Shown: positions 9,912 to 17,638, numbered from the stretch's first letter. The stretch is 62,442 nt of DNA from Rhodoplanes serenus (GCA_945893145.1 CAMDDZ010000028.1:1-62442), one strand, 5' to 3'. Notes: generated by a model from the sequence alone, not told the origin. Made by a program: numbers and translations.

Positions 9912-9935
9912 TGTCAATCTCAACGAAAAGCGTTG
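9912..9935. promoter_or_regulatory. Operator-like repeat 2 directly upstream of the transposase
   Basis: TGTCAAT followed by CT and the palindrome CAACG-AAAAG-CGTTG (9921-9935), ending 8 bp before the transposase ATG. Identical five-base arms and the same five-base spacing as the first copy suggest one dimeric repressor binds both. Being so close to the start, binding here would block transcription or early elongation. Confidence 0.6.
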
Positions 9936-9943
9936 GGGTTGTC

Positions 9944-10897
9944 ATGTCGCAGCACTTCTTGGTTTCCGCCCGGTCCCGGACCCTCTCGCTGAGGGAGATT
10001 TACGCGGCAGGCGAGGAAAAGAACTACGCGACGTTCTGCAAACTCCGCTGGGAAACCACCAACGGCGAGCCGACTTGTCCCCAGTGCGGCAGTTTGACTC
10101 ACTACAAGATCACCACGCGCCGCCGCTTCAAGTGCGCCGATTGCAGCCACCAGTACAGCGTGACCAGCGGCACGATTTTTTCGGCTCGCAAACTCTCCTA
10201 CACAAATCTGCTCGCCGGTCTGTGCCTATTCGCCAATGCCGTGAAGGGCGTTTCGGCGCTTCAATTCGCCCGCGATATGGGCATCAACGCCAAGTCGGCT
10301 TTCGTGATGCTTCACAAAATCCGCGAGGCTGTTGCTGGCGAAACCAAGAACGCCACGCTTACCGGCGAAATCGAAATTGACGGCATGTACCAGGGCGGAA
10401 AAATTCGCCCCGCCAATCTTGCCGCCAACCGAATTGACCGCCGCTTGGCCTCCAATCAGACCGGCAAGCGGCGCGTCGTCGTCGCGCTCCGTCAGCGTGG
10501 CGGCCGGACCCTTCCTTTCGTTGCCACCAGCGAAGCGCATGGCGTGCAGATCGCCGCCAGCGTTGTCGAGAAGAACGCCAAAATGTTTGCCGACGAAGCC
10601 AGCCATTGGGACGCGCTTCACGCCTCTTTTGATACGGCGCGCATCAATCATTCCGTCGCGTACAGCCTCGACGGCATCCACACAAATCTTGTGGAGTCCT
10701 ATTTCAGCCGCCTGCGCCGAATGATCGAAGGCCAACACCACCACGTTTCGGTGCGCCACTTGAACCAATACGCCAACGAGGCGGCTTGGAAAGAGGATCA
10801 CCGCGAACTGACCAACGGTGCGCTCGCCCATCGCGCCCTTGGGCTCGCCCTCAACCAATCCCGCAGCAAGTATTTCGCTGGCTACTGGCACCGCTAG
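9944..10897 (+). CDS. IS1595-family (ISXO2-like) transposase
   Basis: A 317-residue DDE-type transposase that cuts and joins the ends of the surrounding element. It starts with a zinc ribbon, Cys45, Cys48, Cys64 and Cys67, as in the IS1595 zinc-ribbon domain. The catalytic core has Asp146 in EIDGMYQGG, Asp217 in FADEASHWD, and the HTNLVESYFSRLRR segment with Asn248 and Glu251, matching the third acidic or Asn position and K/R helix of the family. The frame is complete with no stop or shift. The start ATG is closely preceded by an operator-like palindrome. Perfect ends and intact target duplication support that it is functional. Confidence 0.95.
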   Translation: MSQHFLVSARSRTLSLREIYAAGEEKNYATFCKLRWETTNGEPTCPQCGSLTHYKITTRRRFKCADCSHQYSVTSGTIFSARKLSYTNLLAGLCLFANAVKGVSALQFARDMGINAKSAFVMLHKIREAVAGETKNATLTGEIEIDGMYQGGKIRPANLAANRIDRRLASNQTGKRRVVVALRQRGGRTLPFVATSEAHGVQIAASVVEKNAKMFADEASHWDALHASFDTARINHSVAYSLDGIHTNLVESYFSRLRRMIEGQHHHVSVRHLNQYANEAAWKEDHRELTNGALAHRALGLALNQSRSKYFAGYWHR

Positions 10898-10905
10898 GAG
10901 CGCCC

Positions 10906-11346
10906 ATGCCCAACACCAAGGTTTTCACCCAACAAGCCAAGATGACGTTGAATAAGTTGCACGCCGAACTCGCGGGCAAAATTCTCGACAACAAGGCGCA
11001 GGCAGCGCGTCTCGTTCAAAGCATGAAGCATGTTGAGGCGGTGCTTAAGTTGCTCGATCCCGCCTACAACGTGCGCTCAATTGCCGTGCGGCGGCGCAAG
11101 TCTAATCCTTGGTTCCCGCACGGCACCGTGTTTCGCAGCGCCCTGAATGTGCTGCGGACCGCTGGTGCGCCGCTGACGGCGCGCGAGATTGCGGACCGCT
11201 TGTTGGCCACCAAGGGTGTGACCAACGCGGACCGAAAGGGCCTCCGCGCCCTGCGGAGCGCCATCAACATGTCCTTGCAGAACCACAAGGGTCGCACGGT
11301 CAAAACCGTTGGCGAGAGCCACCCGGCTCGATGGGCGATATCCTAG
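10906..11346 (+). CDS. HARE-HTH-like winged-helix protein (second transposon passenger)
   Basis: A 146-residue protein 8 bp after the transposase stop, with GGAGCGCCC before its ATG, so it is probably cotranscribed with the transposase. Residues 10-60 form a predicted amphipathic helix (AELAGKILDNKAQAARLVQ). Residues 70-145 resemble a HARE/winged-helix domain: FRSALNVLRTAGAPLTAREI, then a charged helix, and the closing HPARWAIS wing. A basic RRRK patch lies between. Its nearest relative in the window is the C-terminus of the protein at 8734. It may bind the element ends or assist the transposase, but this is inference. Confidence 0.72.
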   Translation: MPNTKVFTQQAKMTLNKLHAELAGKILDNKAQAARLVQSMKHVEAVLKLLDPAYNVRSIAVRRRKSNPWFPHGTVFRSALNVLRTAGAPLTAREIADRLLATKGVTNADRKGLRALRSAINMSLQNHKGRTVKTVGESHPARWAIS

Positions 11347-11394
11347 AGCGATAGGCTGGGATTTGACCCCTGCCGCTCGCCTCTCACAATTTTG

Positions 11395-11419
11395 TTGGTG
11401 CAATTGCGCCCGAAGGCCG
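11395..11419 (-). repeat. Right terminal inverted repeat of the transposon
   Basis: Exact reverse complement of 8486-8510, starting TTGGTGCAATTGCGCC on the plus strand. It lies 49 bp after the last passenger gene. Confidence 0.95.
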
Positions 11420-11427
11420 CGACGCCC
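11420..11427. repeat. Right target-site duplication (CGACGCCC)
   Basis: Exact copy of 8478-8485 directly outside the right terminal repeat. Joining the two flanks at this octamer reconstructs the empty site. Confidence 0.93.
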
Positions 11428-11484
11428 GAAAGATTTCCAGCTAAGGATTCTGGTCATTTCGAGTGAATTTGACGGACGAAAAGC

Positions 11485-11862
11485 ATGGCCCGTGCGCTTT
11501 TGATGGCAATGCGCGGCGCAGCGCTGGCAGGCATGTTGCTCGCATCGGGCGCAGTGGCCGAGGCACGCGGCGCGCTGGCGATCGGCGCATGCGGAGCCTG
11601 GGGCGGCGCCTGGCACTTCGACACCGACAATGGCGCACAGAACCGCGCGCTGAACGAATGCCGGGGCCGCAACTGCCGCGTCGTTACCACCTTCGACGGC
11701 CTGTGCGCGGCCTTTGCCTATGACCGCAAGGGCAACTGCGGCGCCTTCGGTTGGGCCACGCGCGCAACCCGCGGCGAAGCCGAAACCGCGGCGTTGCAGG
11801 AATGCGTCAACGCGAACGGCCGCGAGTGCTACATCCGCGGCCAATTCTGCGACGGCAAATAG
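11485..11862 (+). CDS. DUF4189-containing secreted protein
   Basis: A 125-residue exported protein of unknown role. Residues 1-28 are a signal peptide (AALAGMLLASGAVAEA). The mature part has the DUF4189 pattern: GAWHFDTDNGAQNRALNEC, CRVVTTFDGLCAAFAYD, then a second ATRGEAETAALQEC unit and paired cysteines, giving probable disulfides. The transposon's right duplication ends only 57 bp upstream of the ATG, so insertion may have displaced native promoter elements. Confidence 0.75.
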   Translation: MARALLMAMRGAALAGMLLASGAVAEARGALAIGACGAWGGAWHFDTDNGAQNRALNECRGRNCRVVTTFDGLCAAFAYDRKGNCGAFGWATRATRGEAETAALQECVNANGRECYIRGQFCDGK

Positions 11863-11922
11863 CTCTTACACACCAGCATCGTGCCGCGCCCTCGTCACCG
11901 TGCGCCGGCATCGTTATATGAG

Positions 11923-11952
11923 TGAAATGACAACGCGCGGCTTATCATTTCA
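11923..11952. promoter_or_regulatory. Inverted repeat TGAAATGA-N14-TCATTTCA upstream of the LOG gene
   Basis: Perfect eight-base arms end 3 bp before the ATG at 11956. It could be an operator or an RNA hairpin that hides the ribosome site. No cognate regulator is evident. Confidence 0.35.
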
Positions 11953-11955
11953 TCC

Positions 11956-12558
11956 ATGAGCACCATCCGAAACATCTGCGTCTATTGCGGCTCCGGCGAG
12001 GGCGCCGATCCGGCATTTGCAGAGGCGGCGCGCGCGCTCGGCAAAATTCTTGCGGAGAACCGCATCGGCCTGGTTTATGGCGGCGGATCGGTCGGGCTGA
12101 TGGGCGCCATCGCAAATGCCGTGCTCAATCATGGCGGCGAGGTCACTGGCATCATCCCGGAGTTTCTGGCCGGCCGTGAACACGCGCTCACGCGCGGGAC
12201 CATCATCGTCACGCGCGACCTTCACGAGCGCAAGCAGAAGATGTTCGAACACGCCGATGCCTTCGTCGCGCTGCCCGGCGGCGTCGGCACACTGGAAGAA
12301 GTGGTCGAGCAGATGACCTGGGCGCAACTCGGCCAGCACAAGAAACCGATCCTGCTCACCAACATCAACGGCTTCTGGGATCCGCTCTGTGTGCTGCTCG
12401 AGCACATGGAGAATATGCGGTTCATCCGCGCCGGCCTTGCAGTGAATTACCTTGTGGCGCAGCGGGTGGAAGACATCCTGCCGAAGCTCAAGGCCGCGGC
12501 GAGCCGGATTGACGAATCCGACAAGGAAATGAAGACTATTTCGATTGAGCGCACCTGA
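11956..12558 (+). CDS. LOG-family protein (TIGR00730), probable nucleoside 5'-monophosphate phosphoribohydrolase
   Basis: A 200-residue Rossmann-fold enzyme of the Lonely Guy type, which releases the free base from (cytokinin) riboside monophosphates. The GGGSVGLMG loop and the PGGVGTLEE motif, with its catalytic Glu, are both present; the Arg of the preceding ERKQKMFEHADAF helix is also conserved. Bacterial members often act on AMP or cytokinin nucleotides, but the physiological substrate is uncertain. Its start region carries an 8-bp inverted repeat. It converges with the VOC gene. Confidence 0.88.
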   Translation: MSTIRNICVYCGSGEGADPAFAEAARALGKILAENRIGLVYGGGSVGLMGAIANAVLNHGGEVTGIIPEFLAGREHALTRGTIIVTRDLHERKQKMFEHADAFVALPGGVGTLEEVVEQMTWAQLGQHKKPILLTNINGFWDPLCVLLEHMENMRFIRAGLAVNYLVAQRVEDILPKLKAAASRIDESDKEMKTISIERT

Positions 12559-12567
12559 CCGGCAGGT

Positions 12568-12945
12568 TCAAGACTTAACGAAGGTCACCACTTCGACGCG
12601 ATTGCCGTCCGGGTCGCGGACGAAGGCGGCGTAATAGCCGGCTGTGTATTCCGGCCGCGGCCCAGGCGCGCCGTCCGACACGCCGCCGGCCGCAAGCGCC
12701 GCCGCATGAAACCCGTCGACCGCCTGCGTCGAGGCCGCGCGCAGGCAGACATGCGCGCCGCTGTCGGACGCAACTGGCGTCATGTCACGCCGCTCGTTGA
12801 GCCAGAACTCCGGATATTGCTTGCCGTAGCCGACCGTGGTGGCCCGCACGATAAGCCTAGTGAAGCCGAGCGGCGCGAGCGCAGCGTCGTAAAAGCCGGC
12901 GCCGGCCGCCAGATCGCGCACCGCAATGGAGATGTGGTCGATCAT
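12568..12945 (-). CDS. VOC-family (glyoxalase/bleomycin-resistance) protein
   Basis: A 125-residue metal-dependent vicinal-oxygen-chelate fold protein. The first module opens MIDHISIAVRDLAAGAGFYD and the second closes with YYAAFVRDPDGNRVEVV, both standard VOC signatures; His4 and Glu119 are likely metal ligands. The substrate is unknown. The ATG at 12945 overlaps the stop of the deaminase gene by one base (TGATG), so translation is probably coupled; a longer upstream reading would run inside the deaminase and was rejected. Confidence 0.85.
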   Translation of the reverse strand: MIDHISIAVRDLAAGAGFYDAALAPLGFTRLIVRATTVGYGKQYPEFWLNERRDMTPVASDSGAHVCLRAASTQAVDGFHAAALAAGGVSDGAPGPRPEYTAGYYAAFVRDPDGNRVEVVTFVKS

Positions 12946-13388
12946 CAGGACCGCCGCGGTGGGCCCGCATCGGCCGCGTCCGGCCCATAGAACATGCGGG
13001 AAACGTTGGCCATGGCCGCGGCACCCTCGCACTGCGAGCAAGGCCGCGAGCTGGAGTAAAGCAGGCAGCCTGAAAGGTCCGCGCTGCCAAACTGGGCCTG
13101 CGCGTCGCGGATCGCTTCGCGCTCAGCGTGAGCGGTCCAATCCTTTTTCAGCACCACACGGCTCGGACTGGACGCGATGATGCGGCCATCCTTGACCACC
13201 ACCGCGCCATAGGCCTGATCGCCGGCACGCACCGCCTCGTCACGCATCCGGAAGGCGGCTGCAATAAACTCGCGGTGTTCGGGCGAAGCCGCCGCCTTGG
13301 CCCGCGGCGCAAGAACAGACACGGCCGCTGCAACGACGGCCAGGACCGAACGGCGGGTGCAGGCGCAAAAGCCGTGCATCGGTGTCAT
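12945..13388 (-). CDS. Exported cytidine/nucleoside deaminase-like protein
   Basis: A 147-residue member of the cytidine-deaminase superfamily, closest to guanine deaminase/tRNA-adenosine deaminase-like enzymes. The zinc site is visible as TAHAEREAI (His, Glu) and RPCSQC (two Cys). Unusually, the first 33 residues look like an export signal with a twin-arginine stretch (TRRSVLAVVAAAVSVLAP) and an AKAAA cleavage region, so the enzyme may work in the periplasm. Substrate unknown. It starts 1 bp after the cimA stop and is coupled to the VOC gene. Confidence 0.8.
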   Translation of the reverse strand: MTPMHGFCACTRRSVLAVVAAAVSVLAPRAKAAASPEHREFIAAAFRMRDEAVRAGDQAYGAVVVKDGRIIASSPSRVVLKKDWTAHAEREAIRDAQAQFGSADLSGCLLYSSSRPCSQCEGAAAMANVSRMFYGPDAADAGPPRRS

Positions 13389-13389
13389 G

Positions 13390-15024
13390 CTAAGCCTTCG
13401 CGCCGGCGCGGACGAGCTTGTAGACGATCGAATCCATCAGCGCCTGGAACGAGGCATCGATGATGTTGGGCGACACGCCGACCGTGGTCCAACGCTCGCC
13501 GGTCTCGTCCTCGCTCTCGATCAGCACGCGCGTGACGGCTTCGGTGCCGGCATTGAGGATACGCACGCGATAATCGGTGAGCTTCAGCCCGTCGATGAAT
13601 TTCTGGTATTTGCCCAGATCCTTGCGCAGCGCGACGTCGAGCGCATTCACCGGGCCGTTGCCTTCCGCGGCGTTGATCAGTGTTTCGCTGCCGATCTTGA
13701 CCTTGACCACCGCGGTGGTGAGCGTCTCATTGGCAATGTTAGTTCCTTGCCCGTTGCGGCCGCGCTGTTCGACCTTCACGTCAAAATAGCTGACATCGAA
13801 ATACTTCGGCACGGTGCCGAAGGTGCGCCCGGCCAGCAGCGCAAACGACGCATCGGCCGCCTCGTAGGCGTAGCCGCTGGCCTCGCGCTGCTTGATGACG
13901 TCGAGCAATGCGCCGATCCGGGTGTCGTCCTTGCCGATCGTGATGCCGAGCCCCTGCAGCACCGCCAGCACGTCGACGCGTTCGAGGCCGGCCAGCACGT
14001 TCGATTTGCCGGATTGGTCGGACACCAGAAGCCTGCGCCGGTTGCCGACGGTATCGGGCGCAACGTGCTCGTAGGTTGCGGGCTCCTTCACGATCGCCGA
14101 GGCATGAATGCCGGCCTTGGTGACGAAGGCGCTCTCGCCCACGTAGGGCGCATAGCGGTTTGGCGAGCGGTTGAGCCGCTCGTCGAAATCGCGCGAAATG
14201 CGGGCGAGCTTGGCGAGCTGGGCATGGGTCACACCGATGTCGAAGGCCGTGGCGAACTCAGGCTTGAGCTTCAGCGTCGGGATGATCGACACCAGATTGG
14301 CGTTGCCGCAGCGCTCGCCAAGACCATTGAGGGTGCCCTGAATCTGGCGCGCCCCGGCCCGCACGGCAGCGAGCGAATTCGCCACCGCTTGTTCGGTGTC
14401 GTTGTGGGCATGGATGCCGACGTGATCGCCCGGGATGGTTTTCACCACCTCACGCACGATCGCCTCAACCTCGTGCGGCAACGTCCCGCCGTTGGTGTCG
14501 CAGAGCACGACCCAGCGCGCGCCTTCGTCGTAAGCAGCCTTGGCACAGGCGAGCGCATAGGCCGGGTTGGCCTTGTAGCCGTCGAAGAAGTGCTCGCAGT
14601 CGAGCAGCACTTCCCTGCCCTTCTGTTTCGCCGCCCGCACGCTGTCACGGATCGAGGCAAGATTTTCCTCGGGCGTGGTCTCGAGCGCGACGCGCACGTG
14701 ATAGTCCCACGACTTCGCCACGAAACAGATCGCGCTGGCGTTGGCTTCGAGCAGCGCCGCGAGCCCCGGATCGTTCGACGCCGAGCGGCCGGGACGGCGC
14801 GTCATGCCGAAAGCCGTGAACGTGGCCTTGGTCTGGCGCGGTTCGGAAAACAGTTCGGTATCGGTCGGATTGGCGCCCGGATAGCCGCCTTCGACGTAAT
14901 CGACGCCCAGCTCGTCTAGCATCTCGATCACGGCGAGCTTGTCGTGCAGCGTGAAATCGACGCCGTTGGTCTGCGCGCCGTCGCGCAGTGTGGTGTCGAA
15001 CAGATAGAGTCGTTCCTTGCTCAT
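13390..15024 (-). CDS. cimA: Citramalate synthase
   Basis: Condenses pyruvate and acetyl-CoA to (R)-citramalate, the entry to threonine-independent isoleucine synthesis. The 544-residue protein has the HMGL-like TIM barrel with FDTTLRDGAQTNGV, the GHNDTEQAVANSLAAV-type metal-binding segment (IHAHNDTE) and GLGERCGNANL, then a C-terminal LeuA allosteric domain (about 400-544). The TIGR00977-type (CimA) rather than LeuA assignment rests on DGAQTNGVDFTL and the VEGGYPGANPTD motif. The start ATG 15024 (MSKERLYLFD) is preferred over an upstream GTG. It follows the GNAT gene by 37 bp. Confidence 0.88.
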   Translation of the reverse strand: MSKERLYLFDTTLRDGAQTNGVDFTLHDKLAVIEMLDELGVDYVEGGYPGANPTDTELFSEPRQTKATFTAFGMTRRPGRSASNDPGLAALLEANASAICFVAKSWDYHVRVALETTPEENLASIRDSVRAAKQKGREVLLDCEHFFDGYKANPAYALACAKAAYDEGARWVVLCDTNGGTLPHEVEAIVREVVKTIPGDHVGIHAHNDTEQAVANSLAAVRAGARQIQGTLNGLGERCGNANLVSIIPTLKLKPEFATAFDIGVTHAQLAKLARISRDFDERLNRSPNRYAPYVGESAFVTKAGIHASAIVKEPATYEHVAPDTVGNRRRLLVSDQSGKSNVLAGLERVDVLAVLQGLGITIGKDDTRIGALLDVIKQREASGYAYEAADASFALLAGRTFGTVPKYFDVSYFDVKVEQRGRNGQGTNIANETLTTAVVKVKIGSETLINAAEGNGPVNALDVALRKDLGKYQKFIDGLKLTDYRVRILNAGTEAVTRVLIESEDETGERWTTVGVSPNIIDASFQALMDSIVYKLVRAGAKA

Positions 15025-15061
15025 CGCTGCACCCACGCAAATGCTCTGTCGTGATACCGGC

Positions 15062-15571
15062 TCATTGCATCGTCTCTGCCACAGGGGCGAGCCGCTTCTT
15101 CATCGTCGTATTGCTGAGCCACTCGTTGCCGACCGATACGCTGTTGCGTTGCTCGGCCGTGAAACCGCGATGCACGAAGAACTCTTTCGCGTTATCGCTC
15201 GCATCGACCGAAAGATGCGGCGAGCCGCGCGACACCGAAAGCTTCTCGACCGCGTCGTAGAGCATGCGGCCGATGCCCTGCCGTGCCACCACCGGATGCA
15301 CGTAGAGCAGACCGATCTCGGTCGGACCATCGAGCGAGATGAAACCGATCGGCGAGCCGTCGAGCGTCGCGATCAAAGTGAGATGCTTGCCGAGCCGCGC
15401 CGCGAACTCTTCCATGTCGTCGGCGGCCGACGCCCAGGCCTCCTGCTGTGCCGGATTGTAGTCGTCCTCGGTCAGTTCCTCGATGCTGGCGCGGAAAATC
15501 TCAGCCAGGAACGGAGCATCCTGCGGCAGGAACGGCCGCAAGCCCGCCTTCGGATTGGCGCGCGCGCTCAC
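15062..15571 (-). CDS. GNAT-family N-acetyltransferase
   Basis: A 169-residue acetyltransferase. The acetyl-CoA loop is seen as [18 protein letters not shown] (motif R/Q-x2-G-x-G), preceded by the IGLLYVHP strand and followed by [18 protein letters not shown], typical of GNATs acting on small molecules or protein N-termini. Substrate unknown. Its start overlaps the end of cysS by 4 bp (ATGA), suggesting coupled translation. Confidence 0.88.
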   Translation of the reverse strand: MSARANPKAGLRPFLPQDAPFLAEIFRASIEELTEDDYNPAQQEAWASAADDMEEFAARLGKHLTLIATLDGSPIGFISLDGPTEIGLLYVHPVVARQGIGRMLYDAVEKLSVSRGSPHLSVDASDNAKEFFVHRGFTAEQRNSVSVGNEWLSNTTMKKRLAPVAETMQ

Positions 15572-16914
15572 CGCGCGGCCTCCCAGGTGGTGCCGTCCTT
15601 GGAGTCCTTCAACACCACACCCAGCTTGGCGAGCTCGTCGCGGATGCGATCGGATTCCTTGAAGTCCCTGGCCTTGCGAGCGGCGTTGCGAGCCTCAATG
15701 CGACTTTCGATTTCTTCTTTCGATAGCGTCAGTACGGGCACGTGCTTGGCCTGCCACGCCTTCAACTCGTCCGGCCGGAAGGCGAAAAAGGCAAGCGTGC
15801 CCGCCAAGGCCTTGCGGCCTGCGGCGTTCTTCAGCCCATGCATCTCGGCGATGGCCTTTGGCGTGTTGAGGTCATCCAGCAACGCGTCAAGCACGCCCGG
15901 AGCCGGACGCGGATCGGCGCTGGCGGAAGCGGCATCGAAGAAGCTCGCCAACGCCTTCTCGGCCTCTTCCAGGCCTTTCACCGTCCAATTGATCGGCTGC
16001 CGATAGTGGCTGGCCAGCATCGCGAGCCGTGCGACATCGCCCGGCCAGTCGGCCAGCACCTCGCGGATCGTTGCGAAATTGCCGAGGCTCTTACTCATCT
16101 TCTCGCCTTCGATCTGCAAGAAGCCGTTGTGCATCCAGTAATTCGCCATCACGGACGTGTGGAACGCGCAGCGCGACTGCGCGATCTCGTTCTCGTGGTG
16201 CGGAAACACCAGATCGATGCCGCCGGCGTGAATGTCGAACGTTTCGCCGAGATGCTTCCACGACATCGCCGAGCATTCGATGTGCCAACCCGGCCGGCCT
16301 GGAGTTTTGATGCCTGACGGCGACGGCCAGGCCGGCTCGCCGGGCTTGCTCGGCTTCCACAGCACGAAGTCCATCGCGTCGCGCTTATAGGGCGCGACAT
16401 CGACACGCGCGCCTGCGATCATCTCGTCGAGCGGACGATTGGACAGCTTGCCGTAGTCCGGCATCGACGGCACGCTGAACAGCACGTGCTCCTCGGCCAC
16501 ATAGGCATTGCCCGAGGCGACCAGCCGCTCGATCAGCGCCTTCATCTCCTCGATATGCTCGGTGGCGCGCGGCTCGACCGTCGGCGGCAGGCAGCCGAGC
16601 GCCGCCACGTCGGCCTTGAAGTTCTGATACGTCTCCTCGGTCAGCGTGCGGATATCGACGCCGCGCTCGGCCGCGCGCGCGTTGATCTTGTCGTCCACGT
16701 CGGTGATGTTGCGAACGTAAGTCACGTGGTCTGCGCCGTAGAGGTGGCGCAGCAACCGGAACAGCACGTCGAACACGATCACCGGCCGCGCGTTGCCGAT
16801 GTGGGCGAAGTCATAGACCGTCGGCCCGCACGCATACATGCGCACGCGCTTGGGATCGATCGGAGCGAACGCCCGCTTGTCGCGTGCCAGTGTGTCGTAA
16901 AGTTTCAAGTCCAT
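15568..16914 (-). CDS. cysS: Cysteinyl-tRNA synthetase
   Basis: Class I synthetase that charges tRNA-Cys. It shows the HIGH-type signature [10 protein letters not shown], the zinc ligands (Cys29 in ACGPTVYD, then the ECSAMS and HHENEIAQS segments), and [10 protein letters not shown]. At 448 residues it is slightly shorter than the E. coli enzyme, with a compact C-terminal anticodon domain ending [13 protein letters not shown]. It is the first gene of the run cysS - GNAT - cimA - deaminase - VOC. Confidence 0.96.
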   Translation of the reverse strand: MDLKLYDTLARDKRAFAPIDPKRVRMYACGPTVYDFAHIGNARPVIVFDVLFRLLRHLYGADHVTYVRNITDVDDKINARAAERGVDIRTLTEETYQNFKADVAALGCLPPTVEPRATEHIEEMKALIERLVASGNAYVAEEHVLFSVPSMPDYGKLSNRPLDEMIAGARVDVAPYKRDAMDFVLWKPSKPGEPAWPSPSGIKTPGRPGWHIECSAMSWKHLGETFDIHAGGIDLVFPHHENEIAQSRCAFHTSVMANYWMHNGFLQIEGEKMSKSLGNFATIREVLADWPGDVARLAMLASHYRQPINWTVKGLEEAEKALASFFDAASASADPRPAPGVLDALLDDLNTPKAIAEMHGLKNAAGRKALAGTLAFFAFRPDELKAWQAKHVPVLTLSKEEIESRIEARNAARKARDFKESDRIRDELAKLGVVLKDSKDGTTWEAAR

Positions 16915-17277
16915 CAGCTTTCAAGTCCCTGGAACACCGGTGTCTTGCATCGCGTTTTTGGCAACGCCAAAAGAACGCCTGAGCCCCGCTGGCCCGGCGT
17001 CTGCTTGGTGTCGATCAGGACAAAAGACGGCCGCGCCAGCGTGGTCGCTAGCGAATAATTTCCCGGCAAATGCCGCAGGTTTGGTCAAGGCCGTGCATGG
17101 CCGCACAATGGTCATGCTCCGCCGCCGCGTCAAGGGGCGCGCCACGCGTTGAGTTTTCCCCACGCTCCACAACCCAGCTTGCGCGCCTATCCTCGAACCG
17201 GTTAACGAAGCCTTAAGTATTTCCTTCACATTGTTGGCAAATTCGCCCCAGTCGGGTTCCGAAACAGCGAGAGATCG
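16915..17277. other. Intergenic region upstream of cysS and of the small secreted protein
   Basis: These 363 bp hold no convincing gene; the ORFs that cross them lack ribosome sites and protein-like composition. Near the right end is a perfect TTAA-N7-TTAA motif (17202-17216). The divergent promoters of cysS and the gene at 17278 must lie here. Confidence 0.7.
17202..17216. promoter_or_regulatory. Consensus CtrA-type box
   Basis: TTAA, CGAAGCC, TTAA: a perfect match to the full CtrA recognition motif, 62 bp upstream of the ATG at 17278. Such a motif is rare in GC-rich DNA, which raises its weight, but binding is inferred. Confidence 0.4.
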
Positions 17278-17580
17278 ATGCGATCCCTGCTCGCCGCCGC
17301 CGCAGTCTTGATACTCGGCATGTCCGCTGCACTCGCCGAAAAGCGCGTCTTCATCATCGCGAACAATTCCGACGGCTACGGCATCGACCGCTGCCTTGCG
17401 AACGGATCGACCTGCGGCAACGCCGCGGCGAACGCCTATTGCAAGTCACGCGAGTTCGCGCAGGCGGTCACGTTCCAGAAGGTCGATCGCGGTGAAATCA
17501 CCGGCGCGGTTCCGACCACGACGCCGGCTTGCCGCGGCGCGACCTGCGAAGAATTCGTCGCCATCACCTGTAGCCGCTGA
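17278..17580 (+). CDS. Small secreted Cys-rich protein of unknown function
   Basis: A 100-residue protein with a clear signal peptide (residues 1-20, ending ALA). The mature 80 residues carry six cysteines spaced as three likely disulfides (RCLANGSTC, NAYCKS, PACRGATCEE, ITCSR). I recognise no domain. It is a stand-alone gene, with a consensus CtrA-type box upstream, which hints at cell-cycle-linked expression. Confidence 0.75.
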   Translation: MRSLLAAAAVLILGMSAALAEKRVFIIANNSDGYGIDRCLANGSTCGNAAANAYCKSREFAQAVTFQKVDRGEITGAVPTTTPACRGATCEEFVAITCSR

Positions 17581-17638
17581 GCGCATTGTCGGCGCGATCA
17601 GCCCGGCGGCGCAAACGCGCCGGGCGGTTCCATTTGTC

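Larger units (their letters stand above)
8486..11419 (+). mobile_element. Complete IS1595-family transposon carrying passenger genes
   Basis: A 2,934-bp element bounded by 25-bp perfect inverted repeats (8486-8510 and 11395-11419) and flanked by the 8-bp direct repeat CGACGCCC on both sides. It contains one transposase (9944-10897), a divergent XRE regulator (9533-9835), two small HARE-HTH-like proteins (8734-9186 and 10906-11346) and an Arg-rich 32-codon ORF (9424-9522). The perfect ends, intact duplication and open transposase frame suggest a recent and possibly active insertion. It lies between the ABC exporter and the DUF4189 gene and interrupts no recognisable coding sequence. Family members with extra genes are known; I do not recognise this particular cargo set. 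Confidence 0.93.

Noticed and set aside
10226..10891. 221-codon frame antisense to the transposase
   Set aside because: No ribosome site or domain; the transposase frame has the zinc ribbon and catalytic residues.
13297..14919. 540-codon frame antisense to cimA
   Set aside because: Composition typical of a reverse-strand shadow, with many His and Asp and no family pattern.
16921..17229. 102-codon minus-strand frame upstream of cysS
   Set aside because: No ribosome site, no hydrophobic core or recognisable motif; treated as intergenic.
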